DNA from: Glaciimonas sp.
GTDB taxonomy: Bacteria > Pseudomonadota > Gammaproteobacteria > Burkholderiales > Burkholderiaceae_D
Length of the DNA: 64,000 nt
Assembly (NCBI GenBank): GCA_012927625.1
Contig: JABBOV010000022.1
Coordinates: 124,001-188,000 of the forward strand
Reading direction: 5' to 3'
A program made the translations under genes and the position numbers. The notes beneath the pieces are model-generated. The model had not been told where the DNA came from. It saw only the letters and a list, made by a program, of their open reading frames with translations, and ran no database searches. Positions 54,267 through 62,482 of the stretch are shown here, in pieces (the stretch's first letter is position 1; the number at the start of each line of letters is the position of its first letter).

Positions 54267-55721
54267 ATGCTGCAATTAAAAGACCCATCGCTGCTGCGAC
54301 AACAAGCGTACTTGGATGGCACATGGTGCGATGCTGACGATGGCAGCACGATCGCCGTCACCAATCCGGCCACCGGTGAAGTATTGGGCACGGTGCCGAA
54401 GATGGGCGCGGCCGAAACCAAGCGCGCAATCGATGCCGCCAACGCCGCTTGGCCCGCTTGGCGCAAAAAAACTGCCAAGGAGCGCAGCGCCATCTTGCGC
54501 AAGTGGAACGACCTGATGCTGGCCAATGTCGATGATCTGGGCTTGCTGATGACCGCCGAGCAAGGCAAGCCGTTGACCGAAGCCAAGGGCGAAGTCGCGT
54601 ACGCTGCCTCGTTCATCGAATGGTTTGCCGAAGAAGGCAAACGCATCGCCGGCGAAACCCTGCAATCGCCGTGGCCGGATCGCCGTCTGGTGGTGATCAA
54701 GGAACCGATCGGTGTTTGCGCCGCGATCACACCGTGGAATTTTCCATCCGCGATGATTACCCGCAAGGCTGGTCCGGCGCTGGCAGCAGGCTGCCCGATG
54801 GTAGTCAAACCAGCCGAATCGACTCCGTTTTCGGCGCTGGCGCTGGCAGCGCTGGCTGAACGTGCCGGTATTCCAGCCGGTATTTTCAGCGTCATCACCG
54901 GTTCATCGCGCGCCATCGGCGGCGAAATGACCGCGAACCCGATTGTGCGCAAACTGACATTTACCGGCTCCACCGCGGTCGGTCGCTTGTTGATGGAACA
55001 AAGCGCACCGACCATTAAGAAGCTATCGCTGGAACTGGGCGGCAATGCACCGTTCATCGTGTTCGATGACGCCGATCTGGATGCTGCGGTTGAAGGCGCG
55101 ATGGTTTCCAAATACCGCAACGCCGGCCAGACCTGCGTCTGCGCCAACCGGATTTACGTGCAAGATGGCGTGTACGATGCGTTTGCCACCAAATTGGTGG
55201 CGGCGGTAGCCAAGCTGACCGTCGGCAACGGTACTGACGCGGGCATCACGCAAGGGCCTTTGATTGATGTCAAGGCGGTGGAAAAAGTCGAGCAGCATAT
55301 CGCCGACGCGCTGGCCAAAGGCGGTCGTCTACTCGCCGGTGGCAAGCGCCATGCACTAGGCCACAGCTTCTTTGAGCCGACCATCATCGCCGATGTCACC
55401 TCCGAGATGCAGGTAGCCAAGGAAGAAACCTTCGGCCCGCTGGCACCGCTGTTCCGCTTCAAGACCGACGCAGAAGTCATCGCCCTGGCCAACGATACCG
55501 AATTCGGCCTGGCCAGTTATTTTTATTCGCGCGACATCGGTCGCATCTGGCGCGTCGCAGAGGCGCTGGAGTCCGGCATGGTTGGTATCAACACCGGCCT
55601 GATTTCAAATGAAGTCGCGCCGTTCGGCGGCGTCAAGCAATCCGGTTTGGGACGCGAAGGTTCAACCTACGGCATGGATGACTATCTGATCATCAAGTAT
55701 TTGTGCATGGGCGGAATTTAA
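54267..55721 (+). CDS. gabD: Succinate-semialdehyde dehydrogenase
   Basis: Oxidises succinate semialdehyde to succinate with NAD(P)+. The 484-residue protein has the substrate-binding segment TPWNFPSAMITRKAGPALAA, the catalytic glutamate in LELGGNAPFIVFDDADLD and the catalytic cysteine in YRNAGQTCVCANRIYVQ. The start at 54267 follows ACGGAG; the longer track ORF would begin within a repeat. It completes the GABA route started by gabT. A terminator follows the gene. Confidence 0.95.
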   Translation: MLQLKDPSLLRQQAYLDGTWCDADDGSTIAVTNPATGEVLGTVPKMGAAETKRAIDAANAAWPAWRKKTAKERSAILRKWNDLMLANVDDLGLLMTAEQGKPLTEAKGEVAYAASFIEWFAEEGKRIAGETLQSPWPDRRLVVIKEPIGVCAAITPWNFPSAMITRKAGPALAAGCPMVVKPAESTPFSALALAALAERAGIPAGIFSVITGSSRAIGGEMTANPIVRKLTFTGSTAVGRLLMEQSAPTIKKLSLELGGNAPFIVFDDADLDAAVEGAMVSKYRNAGQTCVCANRIYVQDGVYDAFATKLVAAVAKLTVGNGTDAGITQGPLIDVKAVEKVEQHIADALAKGGRLLAGGKRHALGHSFFEPTIIADVTSEMQVAKEETFGPLAPLFRFKTDAEVIALANDTEFGLASYFYSRDIGRIWRVAEALESGMVGINTGLISNEVAPFGGVKQSGLGREGSTYGMDDYLIIKYLCMGGI

Positions 55722-55730
55722 TTTTTACGG

Positions 55731-55760
55731 CAGCGGGTGCTTTAAGTGCTCGCTGTTTTT
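55731..55760 (+). terminator. Rho-independent terminator after gabD
   Basis: CAGCGGGTGC-TTTAA-GTGCTCGCTG forms a 10-bp stem with a few G-U pairs, then TTTTT. Confidence 0.75.
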
Positions 55761-55880
55761 ACCTATACTGAAATAGGTATTTTTTTTATACCCTTTAAGA
55801 ACATGCGGACAAGCATGTTTTTTCTTGGTACTCCTGTTTTTCATTTTTCCTGAAAATGCCGCGGAGATTCTCGATCAAGC

Positions 55881-57071
55881 TTATGTTTCCGACTCGCTTG
55901 GATAATTTAGCGCGCTGTCACCGCTTAATTTTTCAAGTCTAGCCACCAGTTTCGGTATTGAAGTCCCATAGTTGGTCTTTTGGTAGCCCAAGTGCGCGCC
56001 ATTCTCAGACACGCCAGTTCTGGCGGTTTTTTGCAGCGTCTTGTCAAATAATACGATGGCGCAAATCACGTCGTAGGACCTTTTGGAGAAATCCGTGCTC
56101 AATATTTTACCCAGTCGACCGGTGAGCGCATCGTACGCATGATCCGGCTGACCAAATGCGTCAAATCGCTCTGCTCCCAGCAATTCCACCGCGACGATTA
56201 ATGGTTCCATTTTCGTGCGCAGTTCGACGGGCGGAGAACGCAAATCCTGCCACCAACGATGGGCTTCGCTGGCATCCTTCGCACCAACGAATTGCGAAAG
56301 TGTGGCGAGATACGATGCAGCATGGTCAATCGACCGTCCCAGGGTAATCAAATCGTTGCAAGCGTTTCGCATCGAAGGCAGATGCAGCACCAGTGCCGAT
56401 TGAGTTGACGCTTGCAGTGCCTGTATCAGCGCGGCGTCAGGTGGCACGCTGATCTTGTGCGCGCCATCTCTGGCCACCCGCTGCAAAGTTTCATGAATGG
56501 ATTCCAGAGTTTTGTTCTCATCCATGTCGATCAGGGTGCCCTGATCGAGGTTAATCCACAAGACGCGCTGGTGGCGCAGGATAGTTAGCAGGCGTATCTC
56601 CAGCGCCAATGGAGCGGGTGGTCGGGGCGGAATTTTGAATTGATTTGCGGCGGCGTTGAACGTGTAATTGAAAATATTTCGAATGGTTTTTTCATCCAGT
56701 CCAAACGTTTTCGATAGCGTGGTGAATGGTTGGCGCAAGGCCATTTTCCAAACGTTTTGCACCAATCGCGTGGTTGCGCGGTGCTGTGCGGAAATCTGCG
56801 ATACCGGTTCATTGAATGTCACCAGGCAATCGCGGCAACGCAGACGCCGCCGCTTTATTTCCAGGAACACGGCTTTCTTCCTGATCGGCAGATCCCGGAT
56901 GCGCCAGTTCATTTTGCCATATCCGACCACTGCGGCAGAGCCGCAGCAAGGACAGATAACCGCTTTTTTCTCGGTTTCGAGCCCAATCAAAATCTCAGCA
57001 TCGGTTTCGTGCATATAGAGTAATCGCACGCCTTTTAAAGGCATGCTCCACGTTGCTGCTGGTGCCGACAT
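55881..57071 (-). CDS. ISL3-transposase-like protein, apparently catalytically dead
   Basis: A 396-residue protein with the ISL3 architecture: an N-terminal zinc-binding segment (CPCCGSAAVVGYGKMNWRIR ... RRRLRCRDC), a helix-turn-helix and a C-terminal RNase H-like region (DAYDALTGRLGKIL). The first catalytic aspartate, normally in a L-GIDE motif, is absent; here the sequence reads LALEIRLLTIL. The second (usually xxDMW-PY) reads VLHLPSMRNACND. No terminal inverted repeats were found around it. It is divergent from the ter operon and shares its control region. It could be a domesticated DNA-binding protein. Confidence 0.7.
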   Translation of the reverse strand: MSAPAATWSMPLKGVRLLYMHETDAEILIGLETEKKAVICPCCGSAAVVGYGKMNWRIRDLPIRKKAVFLEIKRRRLRCRDCLVTFNEPVSQISAQHRATTRLVQNVWKMALRQPFTTLSKTFGLDEKTIRNIFNYTFNAAANQFKIPPRPPAPLALEIRLLTILRHQRVLWINLDQGTLIDMDENKTLESIHETLQRVARDGAHKISVPPDAALIQALQASTQSALVLHLPSMRNACNDLITLGRSIDHAASYLATLSQFVGAKDASEAHRWWQDLRSPPVELRTKMEPLIVAVELLGAERFDAFGQPDHAYDALTGRLGKILSTDFSKRSYDVICAIVLFDKTLQKTARTGVSENGAHLGYQKTNYGTSIPKLVARLEKLSGDSALNYPSESET

Positions 57072-57377
57072 AACGCCATCCCCGAGCTAAAGTTGTTAAA
57101 AAAATTACGGATTATATTATGTAAATAATTAGGCTTGAATCATCTCATGAAAACACCATTTATGCGATTTATAAGGGGCTATTTCGGTAAAATTCAGCGC
57201 CTAAAAAAATCAATCAATTTTTAAAACTATAAGTTAATCCGCAATGTTTTGAGTGCGACTATTTTTTAAAATCGATTGGATGTGATACTCTTGACCGCAA
57301 TTCAGAGATTCATTGGTTGCAAAAATAACGTGCAACGTCGTTTTTTCATACTTTATATCGATCGTTAGAAAGCCAGC
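57072..57377. promoter_or_regulatory. AT-rich control region between the ISL3-like gene and terC
   Basis: No gene. It carries a perfect inverted repeat GTTGCA-AAAATAACG-TGCAAC (57316-57336), about 40 bp before terC, as a candidate operator. It is strongly AT-rich compared with its neighbours. Confidence 0.5.
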
Positions 57378-58433
57378 ATGCAGCATTTCAGGATGTCATT
57401 TTTAGTTACTATTATTCTGCTCGGCCTCGCGGCATGGTGGGGTTACAGCATCGGTGGTCCGGCCGGCGCAGTGCAGGGCCTCTTTGTTGCGAGCATCCTG
57501 GCTGTCATGGAGGTTTCCCTCTCTTTCGATAACGCAGTCGTGAATGCATCCGTGTTGAAAAACTGGGATCCGTTCTGGCAAAAGCTGTTCTTGACGCTCG
57601 GCATTATTGTTGCGGTGTTCGGCATGCGTCTGGTGTTTCCGATTCTGATCGTGTCCATTGCGACCGGCCAGGGGCTGGTCGATGTGATGACTATGGCTTT
57701 GAATACGCCCGAAGAATATTCGCGACATCTGACTGCAAATCATGCACAGGTCGCTGCGTTCGGCGGATCTTTCCTGCTTCTGGTATTTCTAAATTTCCTC
57801 TTTGATGAGGAAAAAAAGTTGCATTGGCTGGGCTGGATTGAAGAAAAATTAGGCGAGCACGGCAATGAGGGTTTGTCGACCTTGCTGGCTCTGCTGGCGG
57901 TGTTCGGCTGCGTGGCGCTGGTTCCGGAAGTGCAGAAGCTGTCGGTTCTGATGGCGGGTGTCGGCGGTATTGCGGTGTACCTGGCAGTAAGTTTTCTCAG
58001 CGGTATGCTGGGCAAGGAAGTAGGCGATCCGGCGGTCGGCAACGTGGTCAAGCGCGGCAGCATCGGCGGCTTCCTGTATCTGGAAGTGTTGGATGCCTCG
58101 TTCAGTTTCGATGGCGTGATCGGTGCCTTTGCAATCACTAGCGACGTCGTCATCATCATGTTAGGCTTGGCAATCGGCGCAATGTTCGTGCGTTCGATGA
58201 CCGTATTCCTGGTGCATAAAGGCACCCTCGAAGAATTCGTTTTCCTGGAGCACGGCGCGCATTACGCGATCGGTATCCTGGCGTTCATCATGCTGGCAAG
58301 TGTGAAGTTCCATATTTCAGAATGGTTCACTGGCTTGTCGGGCGTTGCCTTCATCGGTTTGTCTTTGTGGTCTTCTGTTCGATATAAACGTAATCAAAAT
58401 ACGGATGCGGGTGTATTGGAATCCTCTAAATAG
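57378..58433 (+). CDS. terC: TerC/DUF475-family membrane protein
   Basis: A 351-residue integral membrane protein with about eight to nine helices. Two acidic intramembrane motifs, MEVSLSFDNAVVNASVLKNW and LEVLDASFSFDGVIGAFAIT, are hallmarks of the TerC/DUF475 group, which is linked to metal stress and manganese export. In ter clusters it is thought to act at the membrane with TerD-type calcium-binding proteins. It begins a run of same-strand ter genes; TerD 1 starts 28 bp later. Confidence 0.88.
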   Translation: MQHFRMSFLVTIILLGLAAWWGYSIGGPAGAVQGLFVASILAVMEVSLSFDNAVVNASVLKNWDPFWQKLFLTLGIIVAVFGMRLVFPILIVSIATGQGLVDVMTMALNTPEEYSRHLTANHAQVAAFGGSFLLLVFLNFLFDEEKKLHWLGWIEEKLGEHGNEGLSTLLALLAVFGCVALVPEVQKLSVLMAGVGGIAVYLAVSFLSGMLGKEVGDPAVGNVVKRGSIGGFLYLEVLDASFSFDGVIGAFAITSDVVIIMLGLAIGAMFVRSMTVFLVHKGTLEEFVFLEHGAHYAIGILAFIMLASVKFHISEWFTGLSGVAFIGLSLWSSVRYKRNQNTDAGVLESSK

Positions 58434-58461
58434 TTGTATTCATCGAAAGGGATAATCAAGC

Positions 58462-59040
58462 ATGGCAATCAGCTTACAAAAAGGCGGTAACGTCAATCTC
58501 TCCAAAACAGATCCGAATCTGAAGCAGGTTCTGCTCGGTCTTGGATGGGATGCGCGTGCTGCCGATGGCGCCGATTTCGATCTCGACGCGAGTGTGTTCA
58601 TGGTCACTGAAAACGGCCGCGTTCGCGCCGATAGCGACTTCATATTTTATGGTCAACTGCGCTCGTCGTGCGGCTCGATAGAACACACCGGCGACAACCG
58701 TACCGGTGCCGGAGATGGCGACGATGAAGCGCTCAAAATCAAACTGGATCAGGTACCGCTGGTTATTACCAGGCTGGTGGTGGCAGTCACAATTCACGAA
58801 GCGCAACAACGTAAGCAAAACTTCGGCATGGTGCATGGCGCTTTCATCCGTCTTGTAAATCTCGAAACGGGCGTCGAAATTACCCGATTCGATCTCTCGG
58901 AAGATTATTCAACCGAAACGGCGATGGTCTTCGGCGAAGTGTATCGCTACGGCGCTGAATGGAAATTCAAGGCAGTAGGGCAAGGCTATGCGGGCGGTCT
59001 GCGCGCGCTGGCCATTCATCACGGCGTGGATGTACAGTAA
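58462..59040 (+). CDS. terD: TerD-family protein 1
   Basis: A 192-residue TerD domain starting [20 protein letters not shown]. The calcium-site residues are in [10 protein letters not shown] and [18 protein letters not shown], followed by [15 protein letters not shown]. TerD proteins bind calcium and are needed for resistance to tellurite, some phages and colicins. The downstream paralogue is ~60 percent alike by eye. AAAGGGATAA precedes the ATG. Confidence 0.93.
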   Translation: MAISLQKGGNVNLSKTDPNLKQVLLGLGWDARAADGADFDLDASVFMVTENGRVRADSDFIFYGQLRSSCGSIEHTGDNRTGAGDGDDEALKIKLDQVPLVITRLVVAVTIHEAQQRKQNFGMVHGAFIRLVNLETGVEITRFDLSEDYSTETAMVFGEVYRYGAEWKFKAVGQGYAGGLRALAIHHGVDVQ

Positions 59041-59082
59041 AACTGTCGCCACGGTAGTTAACTTTCTCAAGGAGCATATTTC

Positions 59083-59658
59083 ATGGCAATTAGTCTGCAA
59101 AAAGGCGGCAACGTCAATCTGAGTAAAGAAGCGCCCTCCCTCACGAAAATGGTGATCGGGCTCGGCTGGGATCCACGTGCAAGTGACGGCACGGAGTTCG
59201 ATCTTGACGGCAGCGCGTTCTTGCTGAAAACGGATGGCAAGGTGCGTTCCGACGCTGACTTTATTTTTTACAACAATCTGAAATCCACCGACGGCTCGGT
59301 CACCCACGCTGGCGACAATAGAAGTGGCGAAGGTGCTGGCGACGACGAAAAAATCATGATCGACTTGACGATGGTTCCGGCTGAGGTGGATAAAATCTCC
59401 ATCGGCGTCACCATTCACGAGGCCGAATCACGCAAGCAAAACTTCGGCATGGTTGCCAAGGCTTACATCCGCTGCCTCGACGCCAATGGCGACAAGGAAA
59501 TCGCGCGCTATGACTTGTCGGAAGATAGTTCGACTGAAACGGCGATGATCTTCGGTGAAATTTATCGTGCCGGCGCCGAATGGAAATTCAAGGCGGTCGG
59601 ACAAGGTTTCACAGGTGGCCTCGGCCCTCTGGCACGCTCTTTCGGTATCAGCGCCTAA
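59083..59658 (+). CDS. TerD-family protein 2 (TerE-like)
   Basis: A 191-residue TerD paralogue, [20 protein letters not shown], with [28 protein letters not shown] and [23 protein letters not shown] precedes the ATG. It arose from a tandem duplication with TerD 1, since the first 15 residues are identical. A strong terminator follows, so the TerC-TerD-TerD block is one transcription unit. Confidence 0.93.
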   Translation: MAISLQKGGNVNLSKEAPSLTKMVIGLGWDPRASDGTEFDLDGSAFLLKTDGKVRSDADFIFYNNLKSTDGSVTHAGDNRSGEGAGDDEKIMIDLTMVPAEVDKISIGVTIHEAESRKQNFGMVAKAYIRCLDANGDKEIARYDLSEDSSTETAMIFGEIYRAGAEWKFKAVGQGFTGGLGPLARSFGISA

Positions 59659-59684
59659 GACTCAAACCGGACAAACCGGATGAC

Positions 59685-59726
59685 GTAGGCTGGGCTGATA
59701 ATGCGTTAGCCCAGCCTACTTTTTTT
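59685..59726 (+). terminator. Rho-independent terminator after TerD 2
   Basis: A perfect 12-bp stem GTAGGCTGGGCT ... AGCCCAGCCTAC is followed by seven Ts. Confidence 0.92.
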
Positions 59727-59776
59727 CGTGCTTTTGGTGTCTCACCCAAACATTTCCACAATAGAGAATTCTCGAT

Positions 59777-60478
59777 ATGACAGTGTTCACTTCAACCGGC
59801 GAGGTTGATCCTTTTCTGCACGTTGCGCTGACAAAAGGCGACAAGATCTATTGCGAGTCGGATGCGATGGTGATGATGGAAACCGCGCTCGACCTCAAAG
59901 GACGCATGAACGGCGGCATCGGCAGCGCTCTCATGCGCCGGTTCGCCAATGGCGAGTCTTTCTTTCAGCAACATATCGAAGCGGTGCGCGGCGATGGTGA
60001 TTGCCTGTTGTCACCGGTGTTGCCTGGTGCGCTGGAAATTATCGACGTCGGTAAGCGCCAGTATTTATTAAACGATGGTGCCTTCCTGGCCGCTACATCG
60101 GGCACCGAAATGAAGGTGCGCACGCAAAATATCGGGAATGCCTTATTTGCGCAGTCCGGCGGTTTCTTTGTGATGGAAACATCCGGTGCCGGTCAAGTTG
60201 TCGTGTCTGGCTTTGGTTCGATATTTGAACTCGAAGTTGCCTCCGGCAAAGATGTGATCATCGATAACTCCCACGTCGTGTGCTGGGATAGTACTTTGCA
60301 CTACGAAATTTCCGTGACCACCGGCACTGCCAGCGGGGGTGGCATTGGTGGCATGCTCGGCAACCTGGTCAACAGCACCACCAGCGGCGAAGGCATCGTG
60401 CTGCGCTTCAGTGGCTCAGGCAAGGTTTTCGTATGCTCGCGCAATCGCAAGGCTTTTGCCGGATTGATGCAGAAATAA
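59777..60478 (+). CDS. AIM24/TIGR00266-family protein
   Basis: A 233-residue all-beta protein of the AIM24 family (VMMETALDLKGRMNGGIGSA; SGGFFVMETSGAGQVVVSGF; Gly-rich GGGIGGMLGNLVNSTTSGEG). The family occurs in bacteria, archaea and mitochondria, has no established enzyme activity and is often found beside ter genes. It is cut off from the upstream TerD genes by a terminator, so it may have its own promoter. A 9-bp tandem array begins 43 bp after its stop. Confidence 0.82.
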   Translation: MTVFTSTGEVDPFLHVALTKGDKIYCESDAMVMMETALDLKGRMNGGIGSALMRRFANGESFFQQHIEAVRGDGDCLLSPVLPGALEIIDVGKRQYLLNDGAFLAATSGTEMKVRTQNIGNALFAQSGGFFVMETSGAGQVVVSGFGSIFELEVASGKDVIIDNSHVVCWDSTLHYEISVTTGTASGGGIGGMLGNLVNSTTSGEGIVLRFSGSGKVFVCSRNRKAFAGLMQK

Positions 60479-60521
60479 GCATCGGATGTTGCCTCTGCTC
60501 ATCATGGCGCAAAGCTTTGTC

Positions 60522-60647
60522 CACGAAATACACGAAATACACGAAATACACGAAATACACGAAATACACGAAATACACGAAATACACGAAATACACGAAA
60601 TACACGAAATACACGAAATACACGAAATACACGAAATACACGAAAAA
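60522..60647. repeat. CACGAAATA microsatellite, 13 full units
   Basis: Thirteen exact 9-bp CACGAAATA units (60522-60638) and a final CACGAAAAA. It reads HEI repeats in one frame and poly-(YFV) on the other strand, so ORFs over it are artefacts. Decayed relatives lie at 12618, 29018 and 60781. Confidence 0.95.
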
Positions 60648-60687
60648 AGGGCGGAGGCTGGCGGCGCATTACGCTATTAATGTACGG

Positions 60688-60745
60688 GTATATTTATATA
60701 CGCAATTAAAATGTGCGCGAAATGCCATAAAAATTCCAATACTCC
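60688..60745 (-). repeat. GGAGTAT element, copy 10 (reverse)
   Basis: Reversed, it reads GGAGTATTGGAATTTTTATG ... AAATATAC, close to copy 5. It lies ~100 bp before TerD 3. Confidence 0.7.
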
Positions 60746-60780
60746 ATAGTTTAACGAAAAAACTTGGTCATTGATTCTGT

Positions 60781-60807
60781 TCGTGATTTTCGTGTCTTTC
60801 GTGGACA
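60781..60807. repeat. Decayed TTTCGTG microsatellite
   Basis: TCGTGATTTTCGTGTCTTTC followed by GTGGAC is the reverse-complement relative of the 60522 array. Confidence 0.55.
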
Positions 60808-60848
60808 ATTTTTTAGTATTAGTAACGCAATCATTCAAGGAGAGCCAC

Positions 60849-61430
60849 ATGGCTATCAATCTGCAAAAAGGTCAAAAAATATCCCTCGATAAAGAGGCTG
60901 GCGTCAAATTAACTAAAATCATCATGGGGCTTGGCTGGGATGCCATGAAGACCAAAGGTTTCCTGGGCTTTGGCGGCAAGGCGCAGGAAATCGATCTTGA
61001 TGCATCTTGCATCATGTTCGACGGGCAGGGCAACCAAACCGATGCAGCATGGTTTCGACAATTGAAGTCGAAGGATGGCTCGGTCGTTCACACCGGCGAC
61101 AACCGCACCGGCGACGGAGATGGCGATGACGAGCAAATTATTGTCGACTTGACGACAGTGCCTGCCAACGTCAAGAGCCTGGTGTTTACGGTCAACAGCT
61201 TCACCGGCCAAAATTTCTCGCAAATCGAAAACGCAACTTGCCGCATCGTTAATGCAAACGATAACAAGGAAATTGCGCGCTTCAATTTGTCCACACTGGG
61301 AGCACATAACGCACAAATCATGGCCAAGATCTATCGCCATGACACTGAATGGAAAATGCATGCCATCGGCGAAATCGGCAATGGCCGCACCTTCGAAGAA
61401 CTGATGCCGCAGATCACTCCACACCTTTAA
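60849..61430 (+). CDS. TerD-family protein 3 (TerZ-like)
   Basis: A 193-residue TerD paralogue, more diverged: MAINLQKGQKISLDKEAGVK, an inserted loop MKTKGFLGFGGKAQE, then DLDASCIMFDGQG and [16 protein letters not shown]. The start at 60849 follows AAGGAGA; the track start 26 codons upstream lies in repeat DNA. The ATP-grasp gene follows 20 bp later, so it is the first gene of the biosynthetic part of the cluster. Confidence 0.92.
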   Translation: MAINLQKGQKISLDKEAGVKLTKIIMGLGWDAMKTKGFLGFGGKAQEIDLDASCIMFDGQGNQTDAAWFRQLKSKDGSVVHTGDNRTGDGDGDDEQIIVDLTTVPANVKSLVFTVNSFTGQNFSQIENATCRIVNANDNKEIARFNLSTLGAHNAQIMAKIYRHDTEWKMHAIGEIGNGRTFEELMPQITPHL

Positions 61431-61450
61431 CTTGTAACTATAAGGAAGCC

Positions 61451-62482
61451 ATGCAGCGCGTCTGGTTTAATAAAACTTTTTCATCGGTTGCGGCAGCAAT
61501 CCGCCTCATTCGTGAGGCGGACGCTGCCAATGATATTGTCGATTATCACATCGTGTGCAGCAGCACCAATCCGCATGCTCTGGGGTTTCTCGCCGCGCAT
61601 GAATCAGCGATTGAACCCAGCGGACTGAAAGGCGAAGCCTACCTGGACTGGTGTCTGCATTTTTGCCGCACACAAAATATCGGTATTTTTGTGCCCGGCA
61701 AGGAAGCCAGCCTGGTCAGCGCCGCACGCCAACAGTTTGCTGCGCTTGGCACCCGCGTGTTGTGTGCCGGGACACAGGAGGTGCTGCATCTACTGCATGA
61801 CAAGGCGCGTTTTTATCAAACAGTGGATTTGAAGCTGGCGCCGCCTGCCGCGTTTCGCGTGGTGGAAAATGTCGAACAGTTCGACGTTGCCTATCGCGAA
61901 TTAAGACAATCGCATGCGAAGCTATGCGTCAAGCCGTCGGTCTCCGTGTATGGGTTAGGTTTCAGCGTGGTAGATGAAGAGCGCACTAGCGCGCAACTGT
62001 TGCTTGAAGGCGTTCAATACCATATCGGCCTGGACGATCTGCGGCGCGGATTCGCCGCGATGGACGGCTTCCGTACCATGCTGGTGATGGAGTATCTGGA
62101 TGGACATGAATACAGTGTCGATTGCGTCGGCGACAACGGGCGGCTGGTGTGTGCGATTCCACGCAAAAAAGCGCTGGTCGCCGGTCAGGGACAAATAATC
62201 GATATGCGTGAGGATATTCTGGAAAGCACCCGACAGCTCACCGCCGCCTACGGATTGAACGGCGTATTCAATGTGCAATTCCGCGAAGGCCAAAACGGAC
62301 TCGGCTTGCTGGAAATTAATCCTCGCATGTCGGGCGGTATTGCAATGGCCTGCCTTGCCGGCCCCAACTTGCCATACTTGGCATTGCGTGGATTTGATCG
62401 CGGTTTTGACGGTCTGGAAATACCGGTAATTCGCAACGGCATCCGTGTCGTGGAGCTAGCGCGTGCGACGGAACTGCAGTGA
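61451..62482 (+). CDS. Ter-associated ATP-grasp ligase
   Basis: A 343-residue protein with the ATP-grasp fold: KLCVKPSVSVYGLGFSVVDE (nucleotide lysine and loop), LVMEYLDGHEYSVDCVGDNG and the metal-binding end LGLLEINPRMSGGIAMAC. ATP-grasp enzymes join a carboxylate to an amine or thiol. Ter clusters often carry such a gene with a phosphoribosyltransferase and HAD phosphatase, proposed to make a nucleoside-like metabolite. Substrates are unknown. The start at 61451 follows TAAGGAAG. Its stop overlaps the next start (GTGA). Confidence 0.87.
   Translation: MQRVWFNKTFSSVAAAIRLIREADAANDIVDYHIVCSSTNPHALGFLAAHESAIEPSGLKGEAYLDWCLHFCRTQNIGIFVPGKEASLVSAARQQFAALGTRVLCAGTQEVLHLLHDKARFYQTVDLKLAPPAAFRVVENVEQFDVAYRELRQSHAKLCVKPSVSVYGLGFSVVDEERTSAQLLLEGVQYHIGLDDLRRGFAAMDGFRTMLVMEYLDGHEYSVDCVGDNGRLVCAIPRKKALVAGQGQIIDMREDILESTRQLTAAYGLNGVFNVQFREGQNGLGLLEINPRMSGGIAMACLAGPNLPYLALRGFDRGFDGLEIPVIRNGIRVVELARATELQ

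Noticed and set aside
60522-60647. CRISPR array
   Set aside because: Units are 9 bp with no spacers; a simple microsatellite.
60408-60774. ORFs reading YFVYFVYFV or HEIHEIHEI
   Set aside because: Produced by the 9-bp tandem array; not genes, although the low-complexity peptide looks striking.
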